From: Streptomyces sp. NBC_01244
GTDB taxonomy: Bacteria; Actinomycetota; Actinomycetes; Streptomycetales; Streptomycetaceae
Reading direction: 5' to 3'
Assembly (NCBI RefSeq): GCF_035987325.1
Contig: NZ_CP108488.1
Location: 248,001 to 312,000, forward strand
Length of the DNA: 64,000 bases
Shown here: positions 9,912 through 18,260 of the stretch, one piece after another
How the letters are laid out: every line of letters starts with the position of its first letter
Position numbering within the stretch: position 1 is the first letter of the stretch
Notes under the pieces: model-generated
What the model saw: the letters and a program-made list of their open reading frames with translations, nothing else
The model's database searches: none
Told to the model about the DNA's origin: nothing
Made by a program: the position numbers and the translations under genes

Positions 9912-12275
9912 TCACATCGTCTCGGTGAGGGAGTCGGCCGGCCGTCGGCGGGCCGCTCGTGCGGCCGGCAGCAGTGCGGCCGCCACCGCGCCCAGTACGG
10001 CGCCTGCCACCAAGGTGAGCAGGACGGAGGCCTGCGGGTGGCCGGCGATGCCGGATCCGGTCCCGTCGGCCCGGCCCTGGGCGTCGACGAGCCAGCCGCC
10101 CGCGAGGGTGCCGAGGGTGGTTCCCAGTACGGCCGCGGCCAGGGCGGTCAGGCCCGCCGCGGTCACGATGACCGCGCCGACCTGCCGGGGGGTCAGGCCG
10201 ATGGCCTTGAGGGCGAGCAGGTCGCGGGAGCGGGCCCGTACGTCCGCACCGATCAGGGCGAGCAGCTCGATCAGCCCGATCAGCGTCGACACCGCGATCA
10301 GGGCCGCGATGACGCCCCGCGCCGGATCGAGCCGGGCGGCGGCGTCGGAGGTCGCGCGGACGTCCACGGTGCTTCCGGCCGCCCGGCTGAGGGCGTCCCG
10401 TACCGCCCCGGGGTCGGCGCCGGGTCGCAGTTCGAGCGCCAGGAACTCGGGGCGCAGCCGCGCGTCCCGCTGGCGCAGTACGTCGAGGGAGGTGGAGATC
10501 ACCCGGCCGTCGAAGTCGGGCTCGATGCTGCGTCCCACGATGTGCAGGATCTGCGGGCGTCCCTGTACGGTCAGCCGGACCCAGTCCCCCACGCCCACTC
10601 CGAGGAGGTCGAGGAGGCCCTGGCCGGCGACCGCTTCGTCGTCGCCGTGCGGCGCGCGGCCCTCCGCCACGGTGTGCGGGTACGGGACATCGCCCAGTCC
10701 CAGGCCTCGCAGGACGATGGTGCCGGTCTGGCCGGGGGCCAGGGCCGCGAGTTCGACGCCGGGGTGGGCGGCGGCGATCTGCGGTACGGAGCCGATGGCC
10801 CGGTCCAAGTCGGCTTCGGCCAGGGCGGACGGCCCGGAAGCGCGGACGGTGAGCGCGGCCGGGACGCCCATCCGGGCCGGGTCGGTGCGGAACTGGTCGA
10901 GGGTCGACCAGGCGACCAGGCCGACGGCGATCAGTACGAGCGGCAGGGCGAGGCGGACCACGGGGACCAGGGCGTGACCGGGGCGGGTGATCGCGGCGCG
11001 CCAGCCGAGTACGAGCGCCGGTGACAGCCGCAGGCCGAGCGCCCGGCGGCCGAGGGCCGTCATGGGGGCTCCGCCGGGCTGGGCCGACCTGGCCGCCGGT
11101 ACGGGCGGGACGCGGCCGGCCCGCCACGCGGTGAGGGCGGTGGCGCCCGCGATCAGCAGGACGGTGGCGGTCGGCAGGCCGATCGTGAGGGCGGTGTGGC
11201 CCGGCATGTCCTTCCACAGGCGGGCCGCGTCGCCGATCCGGCCGGGTATCCAGCCGCCGAGGAACACGATGGCGGCCGTGCCGAGGGCCGTGCCCAGCAC
11301 GGCGAAGGAGAGGTGCTGGACGAGACAGGCCCTGATGACCTGTCCGGGGGTGAAGCCGATCGCCTTGAGGACGGCGATGTCCCGCAGTTGGCCGCGCACC
11401 CGGGCGGTGACCGCTCCGGAGGCGGTCACCGCGGCCGCGATCAGGCCGCTGAGGCCGAAGGCGGCGAACATCCGCCCCAGCAGCTGGTCGTCGCCGCCCG
11501 CGTCGGCCCTCGCCTGCTGCCAGGTGGTGACCTGTCCGACGTTGTCGCCGCCCAGCAGAGTGACGGCCCGCTGGACCACGAAGTCGGTGTCGGCCGGGTC
11601 CTTCAGGCGCAGTCCGATGCTCTGCCCCTTGTCCGCCGGGCCGAGCCGGTCCAGGGCGGACTGCGGGGCCCAGGCCACGCCGGGGGCGAGGCCGGGACGG
11701 TAGCGGGGTTCGGCCGCCTCCGCCAGACCGACGACCCTGAGGTCTACGGGCTGGCCCTGGGCGCCTGTGAACCGCACGGTGTCGCCGGGCCGGGCCCAGA
11801 CGGCGCGGGCGAAGCTGCTTTCCAGGACCACCTCGTCGGACCGGTCCGCGGCGGTGTGGCCCTTCATGTCCGCGGCGGCGTCCACGTCCCCGCCTGCCCC
11901 GCCGAGCCAGCGTCCCGCCGTGATCAGGGGGCGCGCCTCCTTCGGCGGGCGGTCGCCGGTGGCGCGCAAGGTGACGCGCCCGCGCGTTCCGTGAGCCTCG
12001 ACGGTGGCCGGGGCGGTGGCGAACGGCCCGGAGACCGCGGCCACCTCGTCGAGGGCGGCCAGCCGGCCCGTGTCGGTGTCGGCCCGGGTATGGAGCCAGA
12101 TGTGGGCGCCCTGCGACTGGTTGAAGACGCGCTGCCAGGGGTTGGTCGCGTAGCTGAACAGGGCGCCGGCCAGCAGCAGGGAGGCGATGATGCCCGCGCT
12201 GGCCAGGACGAGGAAGAGTGCCTCTCCGCGGTGTGCGCGGAGGTCGGCGTGTGCCCAGCGCAGGGTGGCCCGCAC
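9912..12275 (-). CDS. FtsX/MacB-type ABC transporter permease (787 aa)
   Basis: Large permease with two FtsX-like halves. Hydrophobic segments are seen near the N-terminus ('FLVLASAGIIASLLLAGALF'), a three-helix FtsX block around residues 245-390, another start near 'HALVPVVRLALPLVLIAVGLVAW', and a last block at 'GVIAALIAVSTLIGLIELLALIG' through 'VLLTLVAGAVLGAVAAALL'. The long loops between them are the extracytoplasmic MacB-like domains. The start is GTG at 12275, two bases after the stop of the ATPase gene, indicating tight coupling. Earlier codons in this frame lie inside the ATPase gene and are ignored. Such systems act as mechanotransmitting exporters or in envelope stress. No hydrolase or substrate gene is next to it. 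Confidence 0.87.
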   Translation of the reverse strand: MRATLRWAHADLRAHRGEALFLVLASAGIIASLLLAGALFSYATNPWQRVFNQSQGAHIWLHTRADTDTGRLAALDEVAAVSGPFATAPATVEAHGTRGRVTLRATGDRPPKEARPLITAGRWLGGAGGDVDAAADMKGHTAADRSDEVVLESSFARAVWARPGDTVRFTGAQGQPVDLRVVGLAEAAEPRYRPGLAPGVAWAPQSALDRLGPADKGQSIGLRLKDPADTDFVVQRAVTLLGGDNVGQVTTWQQARADAGGDDQLLGRMFAAFGLSGLIAAAVTASGAVTARVRGQLRDIAVLKAIGFTPGQVIRACLVQHLSFAVLGTALGTAAIVFLGGWIPGRIGDAARLWKDMPGHTALTIGLPTATVLLIAGATALTAWRAGRVPPVPAARSAQPGGAPMTALGRRALGLRLSPALVLGWRAAITRPGHALVPVVRLALPLVLIAVGLVAWSTLDQFRTDPARMGVPAALTVRASGPSALAEADLDRAIGSVPQIAAAHPGVELAALAPGQTGTIVLRGLGLGDVPYPHTVAEGRAPHGDDEAVAGQGLLDLLGVGVGDWVRLTVQGRPQILHIVGRSIEPDFDGRVISTSLDVLRQRDARLRPEFLALELRPGADPGAVRDALSRAAGSTVDVRATSDAAARLDPARGVIAALIAVSTLIGLIELLALIGADVRARSRDLLALKAIGLTPRQVGAVIVTAAGLTALAAAVLGTTLGTLAGGWLVDAQGRADGTGSGIAGHPQASVLLTLVAGAVLGAVAAALLPAARAARRRPADSLTETM

Positions 12276-12277
12276 GC

Positions 12278-13066
12278 TCAGTCCTTCAGTTCGAGGGTGC
12301 CGGAGACTCCGCCGCGGCCGGGCCGGACGCCGACGCCGCCGAGTTCCGCGTCGTCGGCTATGCGCCCGTCGAAGAAGCTGATGACGCGGTCGGCGGCGCT
12401 GGCCATGCGGGCGTCGTGGGTGACCATGACGATGGTCTGGCCCCGTTGGTGGAAGCGGGTGAGCAGGCGCAGGACCTCGCGGGTCCCTTTGCTGTCGAGG
12501 CTGCCTGCCGGTTCGTCGGCGAGGAGCAGGGCGGGCTGGTTGACCAGGGCTCGGGCCAGTGCCACCCGCTGCTGTTCGCCGCCGGACAGCTCGCCGGGCA
12601 GGGCCCGTTCGCGGCCTTCGAGTCCGAGTTCGGCCAGGAGTTCCACGCGGTGGGCGCGGGCGGTCCGGGTGGTGGCGCCCGCGAGCAGGGCGGGCAGCTC
12701 GACGTTGTCGGCGACGGTCAGGTTGGAGACCAGGTTGAAGAACTGGAAGACGACGCCGATGCGCCGGCGGCGCAGGACGGCCCACTGGGCCTCGGAGAAG
12801 GCGTCGACGCGCCGGCCGTCCACCCAGAGCCGCCCTCCGTCGGGCTGCTGGAGGCCGCCCAGGAGGTGCAGCAGGGTGGATTTCCCTGCGCCGGAGGGGC
12901 CGGTGACGGCGACGAACTCCCCCGGCCGCACGGTCAGGTTCACACCCCTCACCGCGTGGACCGGGGCGCTGTCGCCGGCGTGGGTCTTGGTGAGGCCCTC
13001 GGCGTGGACGATCGCGTCGTGCGGAGGTGCTGCGACCGCTGCGGCGGCTGCGTCGGCCCGCATCAT
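12278..13066 (-). CDS. ABC transporter ATPase, MacB/LolD-type (262 aa)
   Basis: ATPase partner of the FtsX-type permease. Walker A is GPSGAGKSTLLHLLGGL, the Q-loop lies in 'VVFQFFNLVSNLTV', the signature is LSGGEQQRVALARAL, Walker B with switch region is LLLADEPAGSLD and the H-loop is 'MVTHD'. The start is ATG 13066, overlapping the TGA of the PadR gene (ATGA) with AGGAGG upstream; a second ATG follows directly. The three-gene unit padR-ATPase-permease is coupled throughout, so it is one operon under its own PadR. Confidence 0.92.
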   Translation of the reverse strand: MMRADAAAAAVAAPPHDAIVHAEGLTKTHAGDSAPVHAVRGVNLTVRPGEFVAVTGPSGAGKSTLLHLLGGLQQPDGGRLWVDGRRVDAFSEAQWAVLRRRRIGVVFQFFNLVSNLTVADNVELPALLAGATTRTARAHRVELLAELGLEGRERALPGELSGGEQQRVALARALVNQPALLLADEPAGSLDSKGTREVLRLLTRFHQRGQTIVMVTHDARMASAADRVISFFDGRIADDAELGGVGVRPGRGGVSGTLELKD

Positions 13067-13569
13067 TCCAGCTCCTCCTGACATCGCTCCAGCCAGTCGA
13101 GGTCGGCCTGCAGGTGCAGCATGGCGCCCTCGATGAGCAGCTGGGAGATCTTGTTCTCGCGGTCCTCCGACGCTGCCAGCTTGGAGAGGTCGCGCATGGT
13201 GTTGAGGTACTGCCGACGCTGTCGGTTGATCAGGGTGATGGGATCGGCCAGGCCCGCGAAGGGGGCCAGGGCCAGCTTCATGAAGAACTCGTCGCGCACC
13301 CGGGGTTCGTCGGCCGTCTCCTCGAACCACGCCGCGACGGCTTCCTGCCCGGCCTCGGTCAGCCGGTAGGTGCGCTTGTTGGGCCGGCCCGCCTGTTCGA
13401 CGTCCTCGCCCTCGATCAGTCCGGTCTTCTCCAGGCGCCCGAGGGTCACGTAGATCTGGCCGACGTTGGGCTGAGGGTACGCGGCGCCCAACAGCTGTTC
13501 AAGGGCCAGCTTCAGCTCGTAGCCGTGGGCGGGGCCGCGGGTGAGGAGTGCCAGCAGCTGTAGCCGCAC
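13063..13569 (-). CDS. PadR-family transcriptional regulator (168 aa)
   Basis: Complete PadR protein: an N-terminal winged helix ('LALLTRGPAHGYELKLALEQ', 'VGQIYVTLGRLEKTGLIE', wing 'RPNKRTYRLTEAGQEAV') and a C-terminal four-helix dimerisation domain ending in QEELE. It probably represses its own operon and the downstream ABC exporter and is released by an exported compound. The start is GTG 13569 with GGGGGAG a few bases upstream. It is the first gene of the operon. Confidence 0.92.
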   Translation of the reverse strand: MRLQLLALLTRGPAHGYELKLALEQLLGAAYPQPNVGQIYVTLGRLEKTGLIEGEDVEQAGRPNKRTYRLTEAGQEAVAAWFEETADEPRVRDEFFMKLALAPFAGLADPITLINRQRRQYLNTMRDLSKLAASEDRENKISQLLIEGAMLHLQADLDWLERCQEELE

Positions 13570-13597
13570 GCGCTCCCCCTTCTCTATGGTTCCGTAG

Positions 13598-13611
13598 TTA
13601 CTTGTTAGTGA
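13598..13611. promoter_or_regulatory. candidate PadR operator upstream of the padR operon
   Basis: TTACT-TGTT-AGTGA is an inverted repeat (4 of 5 positions pair) 29 bp upstream of the PadR start, where an autoregulatory operator would be expected. A-T-rich bases stand out here from the surrounding sequence. Confidence 0.4.
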
Positions 13612-13737
13612 GTGCCGACCCGTACAGGACTACGAAACAGCCCCGCCGACCGGGTGTCTAGTATCGCTTATCACCAAGGGGTATATATGGGCCGCGAGAA
13701 CGGCGACGCGGCCGCGATTCACACCGGGAGGAACCTT

Positions 13738-15008
13738 TTGCGGTGGATGCGTGCCGCGGGTAGGGGACTCCTGGCGGCGACGGTGGTGCTGGCCGGCTAC
13801 GCGGGCCTCGGCCAGCGGGCGGAAGGCGCGGACCCGGGCGGTCGCGGGCCCCTGACACTGGCGACGGCCGGCGACCTCACCAACTACCTGGCCCCGCTGC
13901 TCGACGACTGGAACCGTGATCACCCCGGTGAGCGGGTCACCCTGGTCGAGCTGCCCGATTCCGCGGACGAGACCCGGGCTCAGATGATCAGCGAACTCCG
14001 TTCCGGGAGCGGCCGGTTCGACGTGCTGAACATCGACGTGGCCTGGACGGCCGAGTTCGCCGCGGCCGGCTGGATCGCACCGTTGGAGCGCGACCGGTTC
14101 CCGGTGGACTCCTTCCTCCCGCCGGTGGTCGACACGGCCACGTTCGAGAACCGGCTGTACGCCCTCCCCTACGTGACCAACGCCGGACTCCTCTACTACC
14201 GCAAGGACATCCTGGACGCGGCGGGCGAACAGCCTCCGCGGACCTGGGCCGAACTGGAGCGGCAGGCCCGCGCGCTCGCCCCCCGGTACGGGATCGACGG
14301 CTACGCCGGGCAGTTCCTCCCGTACGAGGGGCTGACGGTGAACGTCACCGAGGCGATCCAGTCAGCGGGCGGCACCGTGCTCGGCGACGACGGGCACCGG
14401 GTCGCGGTGGACTCCGCGGCGGCCCGCGCGGGCCTGGAGTTCCTGGCGGGCGGGGTGCGCGAGGGGTGGATCGCCCCCGAGGCGCTGGCCTATACCGAGG
14501 AGAACTCCCGTACCGCCTTCCAGGAGGGCGGGCTGCTCTTCCTGCGGAACTGGCCCTACGTCTACGCCGACGCGAGCGCTCCCGGGCGAAGGTGGCGGGA
14601 CGCTTCGGTGCCGTGCCCCTGCCCGGCCTCGACGGGCCGGGCTCCAGCGTGCTCGGCGGTTCCAACCTGGCGGTGTCCGCCCGGTCGCGGCACGCCGCCT
14701 CGGCGGCCGACCTGCTCGCGTACCTGACCAGCGAGGCGGTGCAGCGCCGCGTACTGACCCAGGGCTCCCTGCCCCCGGTGCGGGCGGCCCTGTACGAGGA
14801 TCCGGCGCTGATCGCCGCCCATCCGTACCTGCCGACCCTGCGGCAGAGCATCCTGTCGGCCGTGCCGCGCCCCAAGAGCCCGCGCTACGGACAGGTCAGC
14901 CTCGCCGTACAGGCCGTGGGCCAGGACCTGCTGGCGCAGCGCGAGTCGCCTGATCAGGCGGCCCGGCGGCTCGCCGCCGAGCTGGGGACGATCGCCGGCG
15001 CTCGCTGA
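13738..15008 (+). pseudogene. ABC sugar-binding protein (SBP family 1), frameshifted and without lipobox Cys
   Basis: The first frame gives a normal family-1 solute-binding protein from 'GPLTLATAGDLTNYLAPLL' through 'EEGLLFLRNWPYVYADAS'-like sequence to about 14585. The expected continuation ('KVAGRFGAVPLPGLDG' ... 'AASAADLLAYLTSEAVQRR' ... end at 15008) lies in another frame, so one base has been lost, or two gained, between about 14575 and 14592. The best start is TTG 13738, with GGGAGG six bases before it. The signal peptide then reads 'VVLAGYAGL': Tyr21 stands where the lipobox Cys of the LAGC motif would be (TAC for TGC at 13798-13800). Two independent defects suggest decay, or one sequencing error plus a real substitution. 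It lies upstream of a glucosidase and a second, intact binding protein. Confidence 0.78.
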
Positions 15009-15112
15009 GCCCGGTCCACCCTCGATCGAAACCCGTTGGTCTCATCTCTGCACCTTCGGGCAGCCCTCATGGGCAAACACCCCTGACCAAGGCCGAGTTG
15101 GCCGCAACATCG

Positions 15113-15141
15113 TTGACATCCGGCGGCCGCCTGTACTTAAC
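15113..15141 (+). promoter_or_regulatory. candidate promoter of the glucosidase operon
   Basis: TTGACA at 15113-15118 is followed after 15-17 bases by TACTTAAC, an acceptable -10 region, about 70 bp upstream of the glucosidase start. The 199-bp gap 15009-15207 shows no terminator I am sure of. Confidence 0.5.
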
Positions 15142-15207
15142 ATGAATGCATAACGAGGCACGGTATTCGAGACGCCTCCTCGCATTCAGCAGACAGGTCG
15201 ACGCGAG

Positions 15208-16887
15208 ATGCTCAACACGCTCCCGGCCGACACAGGCCGCCCCTCCCCCACCGCAACTGCCGCTCCCTGGTGGCGCGACGCGGTGATCTACCAGGTCTAC
15301 GTCCGCAGCTTCCTGGACAGCACCGGCGACGGCATCGGTGATCTGGCCGGTGTCCGCGCGGGCCTCCCGTACCTCAAGAAGCTCGGCGTGGACGGCATCT
15401 GGCTCAGCCCCTTCTACCCCTCCCCGCAGCACGACCACGGGTACGACGTAGCCGACTACCGCGCCGTGGACCCGGTCTACGGGGACCTCGCCGAGTTCGA
15501 CCGGCTGGTCTCCGCGAGCAGGCGCATCGGCCTGAAGGTCCTGCTCGACATCGTCCCCAACCACTGCTCCAGCGAGCACCCCTGGTTCCGCGAGGCCCTG
15601 GCCTCCGGGCCCGGCACGGCCGCCCGGTCCAGGTTCCACTTCGCACCCGGCCGGGGTGCGGACGGCAGCGAACCGCCGAACAACTGGCGGGCCATGTTCG
15701 GCGGTCCGGCCTGGACCCGGGTGACCGGGCCCGACGGCGTCCCCGGCGAGTGGTACCTCCACCTCTTCACCCCCGAACAGCCGGACCTCAACTGGCGCCA
15801 CCCCGAGGTCGGCGACGAGTTCGAGCAGGTGCTGCGGTTCTGGCTGGACCGCGGGGTGGACGGCTTCCGCATCGATGTCGCGGCCGGCCTCTTCAAGCAC
15901 CCCGAACTGCCGGACTCCGAGGACCCCGAGGCCGACGAGCGCTCCCGCGATTCGGTCAACCCCCTCGCCTGGAATCAGCCCGAGGTGCACGGGGTGTGGC
16001 GCCGCTGGCGGGCCGTGTGCGAGGAGTACACCGCCCGGGACGGGCAGCACCGCCTGCTCGTCGGCGAGGTGTCCGTACCCACGGCCCGCGAACACGCCCT
16101 GTACGTACGGCCGGACGAGCTGCACCAGGCCTTCTTCTTCGACCTGCTCAGCGCCCCCTGGGACGCTGCCGCCTTCCGCACGACCATCGACGCGGCGGTA
16201 CGCGACATCGCGGGTACCGGCTCGACGGTGACCTGGGTGCTGAACAACCACGACCAGGTCCGCACCGTCACCCGGTACGCGGGCGAGCCCGGAGTCGAGG
16301 GCAGCGGGCTGGGCGCCGCCCGGGCCCGGGCGGCCGCCCTGCTGATGCTGGCCCTGCCCGGCGCCGCCTACGTCTACCAGGGCGAGGAGTTGGGGCTGCC
16401 GGAGGTGCTCGACTTGCCCGACGACGTACTGACCGACCCGATCTTCTCCCGTACCGGAAGCCGCAAGCACGTGCGCGACGGCTGCCGGGTCCCGCTGCCC
16501 TGGTCCGGCCACGCCTCCCCGTTCGGCTTCAGCCAGGGTCCGGCCGGCGCCCAGCCCTGGCTGCCGCAGCCCTCCTGGTTCGCGGACCACGCCACGGACC
16601 GGGCCCTGGCCGACACCAGCTCCTTCTGGCACCTCTACCGCGAGGGCCTCCAACTACGCCGCAGCATGCCCCAGTTGGGGGAAGGCCCACTGGGCTGGCT
16701 GGAGACGCCCCCGCAGGTGCTGGCCATGGTCCGCGGTGACGGGCTCGTCTGCGCGGTGAACTTCGGCTCCGACCCGGTACCGGCCCCCGTCCCCGGGGCT
16801 CCCCTCCTCGCCAGCGGGCCCTGCCCCGACGGCGTACTGCCCGGCGCGACCGCCGCCTGGTGGATCACCGACCTCAAGACCGCCTGA
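15208..16887 (+). CDS. GH13 alpha-glucosidase (oligo-1,6-glucosidase-like, 559 aa)
   Basis: Glycoside hydrolase family 13 enzyme of the alpha-glucosidase group, acting in the cytoplasm on imported maltose- or isomaltose-type oligosaccharides. The conserved regions are present: 'DIVPNH' (residues 114-119), 'GFRIDVA' with nucleophile Asp223, 'VGEVS' with acid/base Glu287, and 'NNHDQ' with Asp349. Length is normal. No signal peptide is present, in agreement with intracellular cleavage after uptake by the ABC transporter encoded next. It is separated from the following binding protein by only 29 bp. Exact linkage specificity cannot be read with certainty. Confidence 0.93.
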   Translation: MLNTLPADTGRPSPTATAAPWWRDAVIYQVYVRSFLDSTGDGIGDLAGVRAGLPYLKKLGVDGIWLSPFYPSPQHDHGYDVADYRAVDPVYGDLAEFDRLVSASRRIGLKVLLDIVPNHCSSEHPWFREALASGPGTAARSRFHFAPGRGADGSEPPNNWRAMFGGPAWTRVTGPDGVPGEWYLHLFTPEQPDLNWRHPEVGDEFEQVLRFWLDRGVDGFRIDVAAGLFKHPELPDSEDPEADERSRDSVNPLAWNQPEVHGVWRRWRAVCEEYTARDGQHRLLVGEVSVPTAREHALYVRPDELHQAFFFDLLSAPWDAAAFRTTIDAAVRDIAGTGSTVTWVLNNHDQVRTVTRYAGEPGVEGSGLGAARARAAALLMLALPGAAYVYQGEELGLPEVLDLPDDVLTDPIFSRTGSRKHVRDGCRVPLPWSGHASPFGFSQGPAGAQPWLPQPSWFADHATDRALADTSSFWHLYREGLQLRRSMPQLGEGPLGWLETPPQVLAMVRGDGLVCAVNFGSDPVPAPVPGAPLLASGPCPDGVLPGATAAWWITDLKTA

Positions 16888-16916
16888 CCCCACGCTCGGA
16901 CAAGGAAGGATTCGTC

Positions 16917-18251
16917 ATGGGACGATCCAGCAGAACGGCACGACGCGGCGCGGCCGCCCTCTCCACCGCCCTGGTGCTCGGCCTGACCGCCGTGGCCTGT
17001 AGCGACAGCACCGAACCCGCTTCGGGCGGCGGGGACCTGAAGGGCAAGACGGTCACCGTCGCGGGCGTGTGGACCGGCAGCGAGCAGCAGAATTTCAAGA
17101 AGGTGCTGGACGCCTTCAGCGCGAAGACCGGGGCGAAGACGGAGTTCGTCCCCTCCGGCGACAACGTCTCCACCTTCGTCGGAAGCAAGATCGAGGGCGG
17201 CAACGCGCCCGACGTCGCCCTGGTCCCGCAGGTGGGCGTACTCCAGCAGTTCGCGGCGAAGGGCTGGCTGAGCCCTCTCTCCGAAGCGACCGCGCAGACC
17301 GCCTCGGCCGGGCTCGCCCCGGTCTGGAAGAACTACGGCACCGTCGACAACACCTACTACGGCCTCTATTTCAAGGCCGCCCACAAATCCACCGTCTGGT
17401 ACTCCCCCGCCGCCTTCACCCAGGCCGGCGCCGCCGAGCCGAAGACCTGGGCGGAGCTGCTCACGACCGGCCGGTCGCTGGCCGATGCCGGGCTGCCCGC
17501 CTTCGCCGTGGCCGGCGAGGACGGCTGGACCCTCACGGACTGGTTCGAGAACGTCTACCTCTCGACGGCGGGCGCGGAGCGGTACGACCAGCTCGCCCAG
17601 CACAAGCTCAAGTGGACCGACCAGAGCGTCGTGGACGCCCTCACCACCCTGGCCGAGGTCTTCGAGGACCAGCAGTTGGTCTCCGGCGGGGCGAGCGGTG
17701 CGCTGCGGACCGACTTCCCCGCCTCCGTCGGCCAGGTCTTCGGGCCGGAGCCCAAGGCGGCCATGGTCTTCGAGGGTGACTTCGTCGGCGGTGTCGCCAA
17801 GGACGAGTTCGGCAAGAAGCCCGGTGAGGACGCCAAGTTCTTCGCGTTCCCGCCCGTGGGCGCGGGCCTGGCCCCGGTCGTCAGCGGCGGCGACGCCGCC
17901 GTCGTCCTGAAGGACGCCAAGAACGCCGACGCCGGCATGAAGCTGCTGGAGTTCCTGGCCACTCCCGAGGCCGCGGAGGTCTGGGCGGGGGCCGGCGGCT
18001 TCCTCTCCCCGAACAAGAACGTCAAGGCGTCCGCGTACGCGGACGACACGGCCCGCGCCACCGCCGCCTCGCTGGTCGCCGCCGGCGACTCCGTCCGCTT
18101 CGACATGTCCGACCAGGCCCCGGCGGCCTTCGGCGGCACGAAGGGCGCCGGGGAGTGGAAGCTCCTCCAGGACTTCCTGCGCGACCCGTCCGACCCCAAG
18201 GGCACGGCCGCGAAGCTCGAAGAAGCCGCCGCCAAGGCCTACGGGAACTGA
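16917..18251 (+). CDS. alpha-glucoside ABC transporter, substrate-binding lipoprotein (444 aa)
   Basis: Intact family-1 solute-binding protein. The signal peptide has a basic, twin-Arg-containing N-region and a lipobox 'AVAC' with the lipid-attached Cys near residue 27. The mature part has the usual pattern ('VTVAGVWTGSEQQNFKKVL', 'DVALVPQVGVLQQFA', 'TWAELLTTGRSLADAG'). It is anchored outside the membrane and delivers sugars to the two permeases downstream. The start is ATG 16917, preceded by AAGGAAGGA. No ATPase gene is in the operon; actinomycetes commonly use one shared MsiK ATPase for such importers. Confidence 0.92.
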   Translation: MGRSSRTARRGAAALSTALVLGLTAVACSDSTEPASGGGDLKGKTVTVAGVWTGSEQQNFKKVLDAFSAKTGAKTEFVPSGDNVSTFVGSKIEGGNAPDVALVPQVGVLQQFAAKGWLSPLSEATAQTASAGLAPVWKNYGTVDNTYYGLYFKAAHKSTVWYSPAAFTQAGAAEPKTWAELLTTGRSLADAGLPAFAVAGEDGWTLTDWFENVYLSTAGAERYDQLAQHKLKWTDQSVVDALTTLAEVFEDQQLVSGGASGALRTDFPASVGQVFGPEPKAAMVFEGDFVGGVAKDEFGKKPGEDAKFFAFPPVGAGLAPVVSGGDAAVVLKDAKNADAGMKLLEFLATPEAAEVWAGAGGFLSPNKNVKASAYADDTARATAASLVAAGDSVRFDMSDQAPAAFGGTKGAGEWKLLQDFLRDPSDPKGTAAKLEEAAAKAYGN

Positions 18252-18260
18252 GGAAGCTCC

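Noticed and set aside
14575..14592. Programmed ribosomal frameshift in the sugar-binding protein gene
   Set aside because: No slippery heptamer or downstream pseudoknot could be recognised, and the family has no such mechanism. Mutation or sequencing error is simpler.
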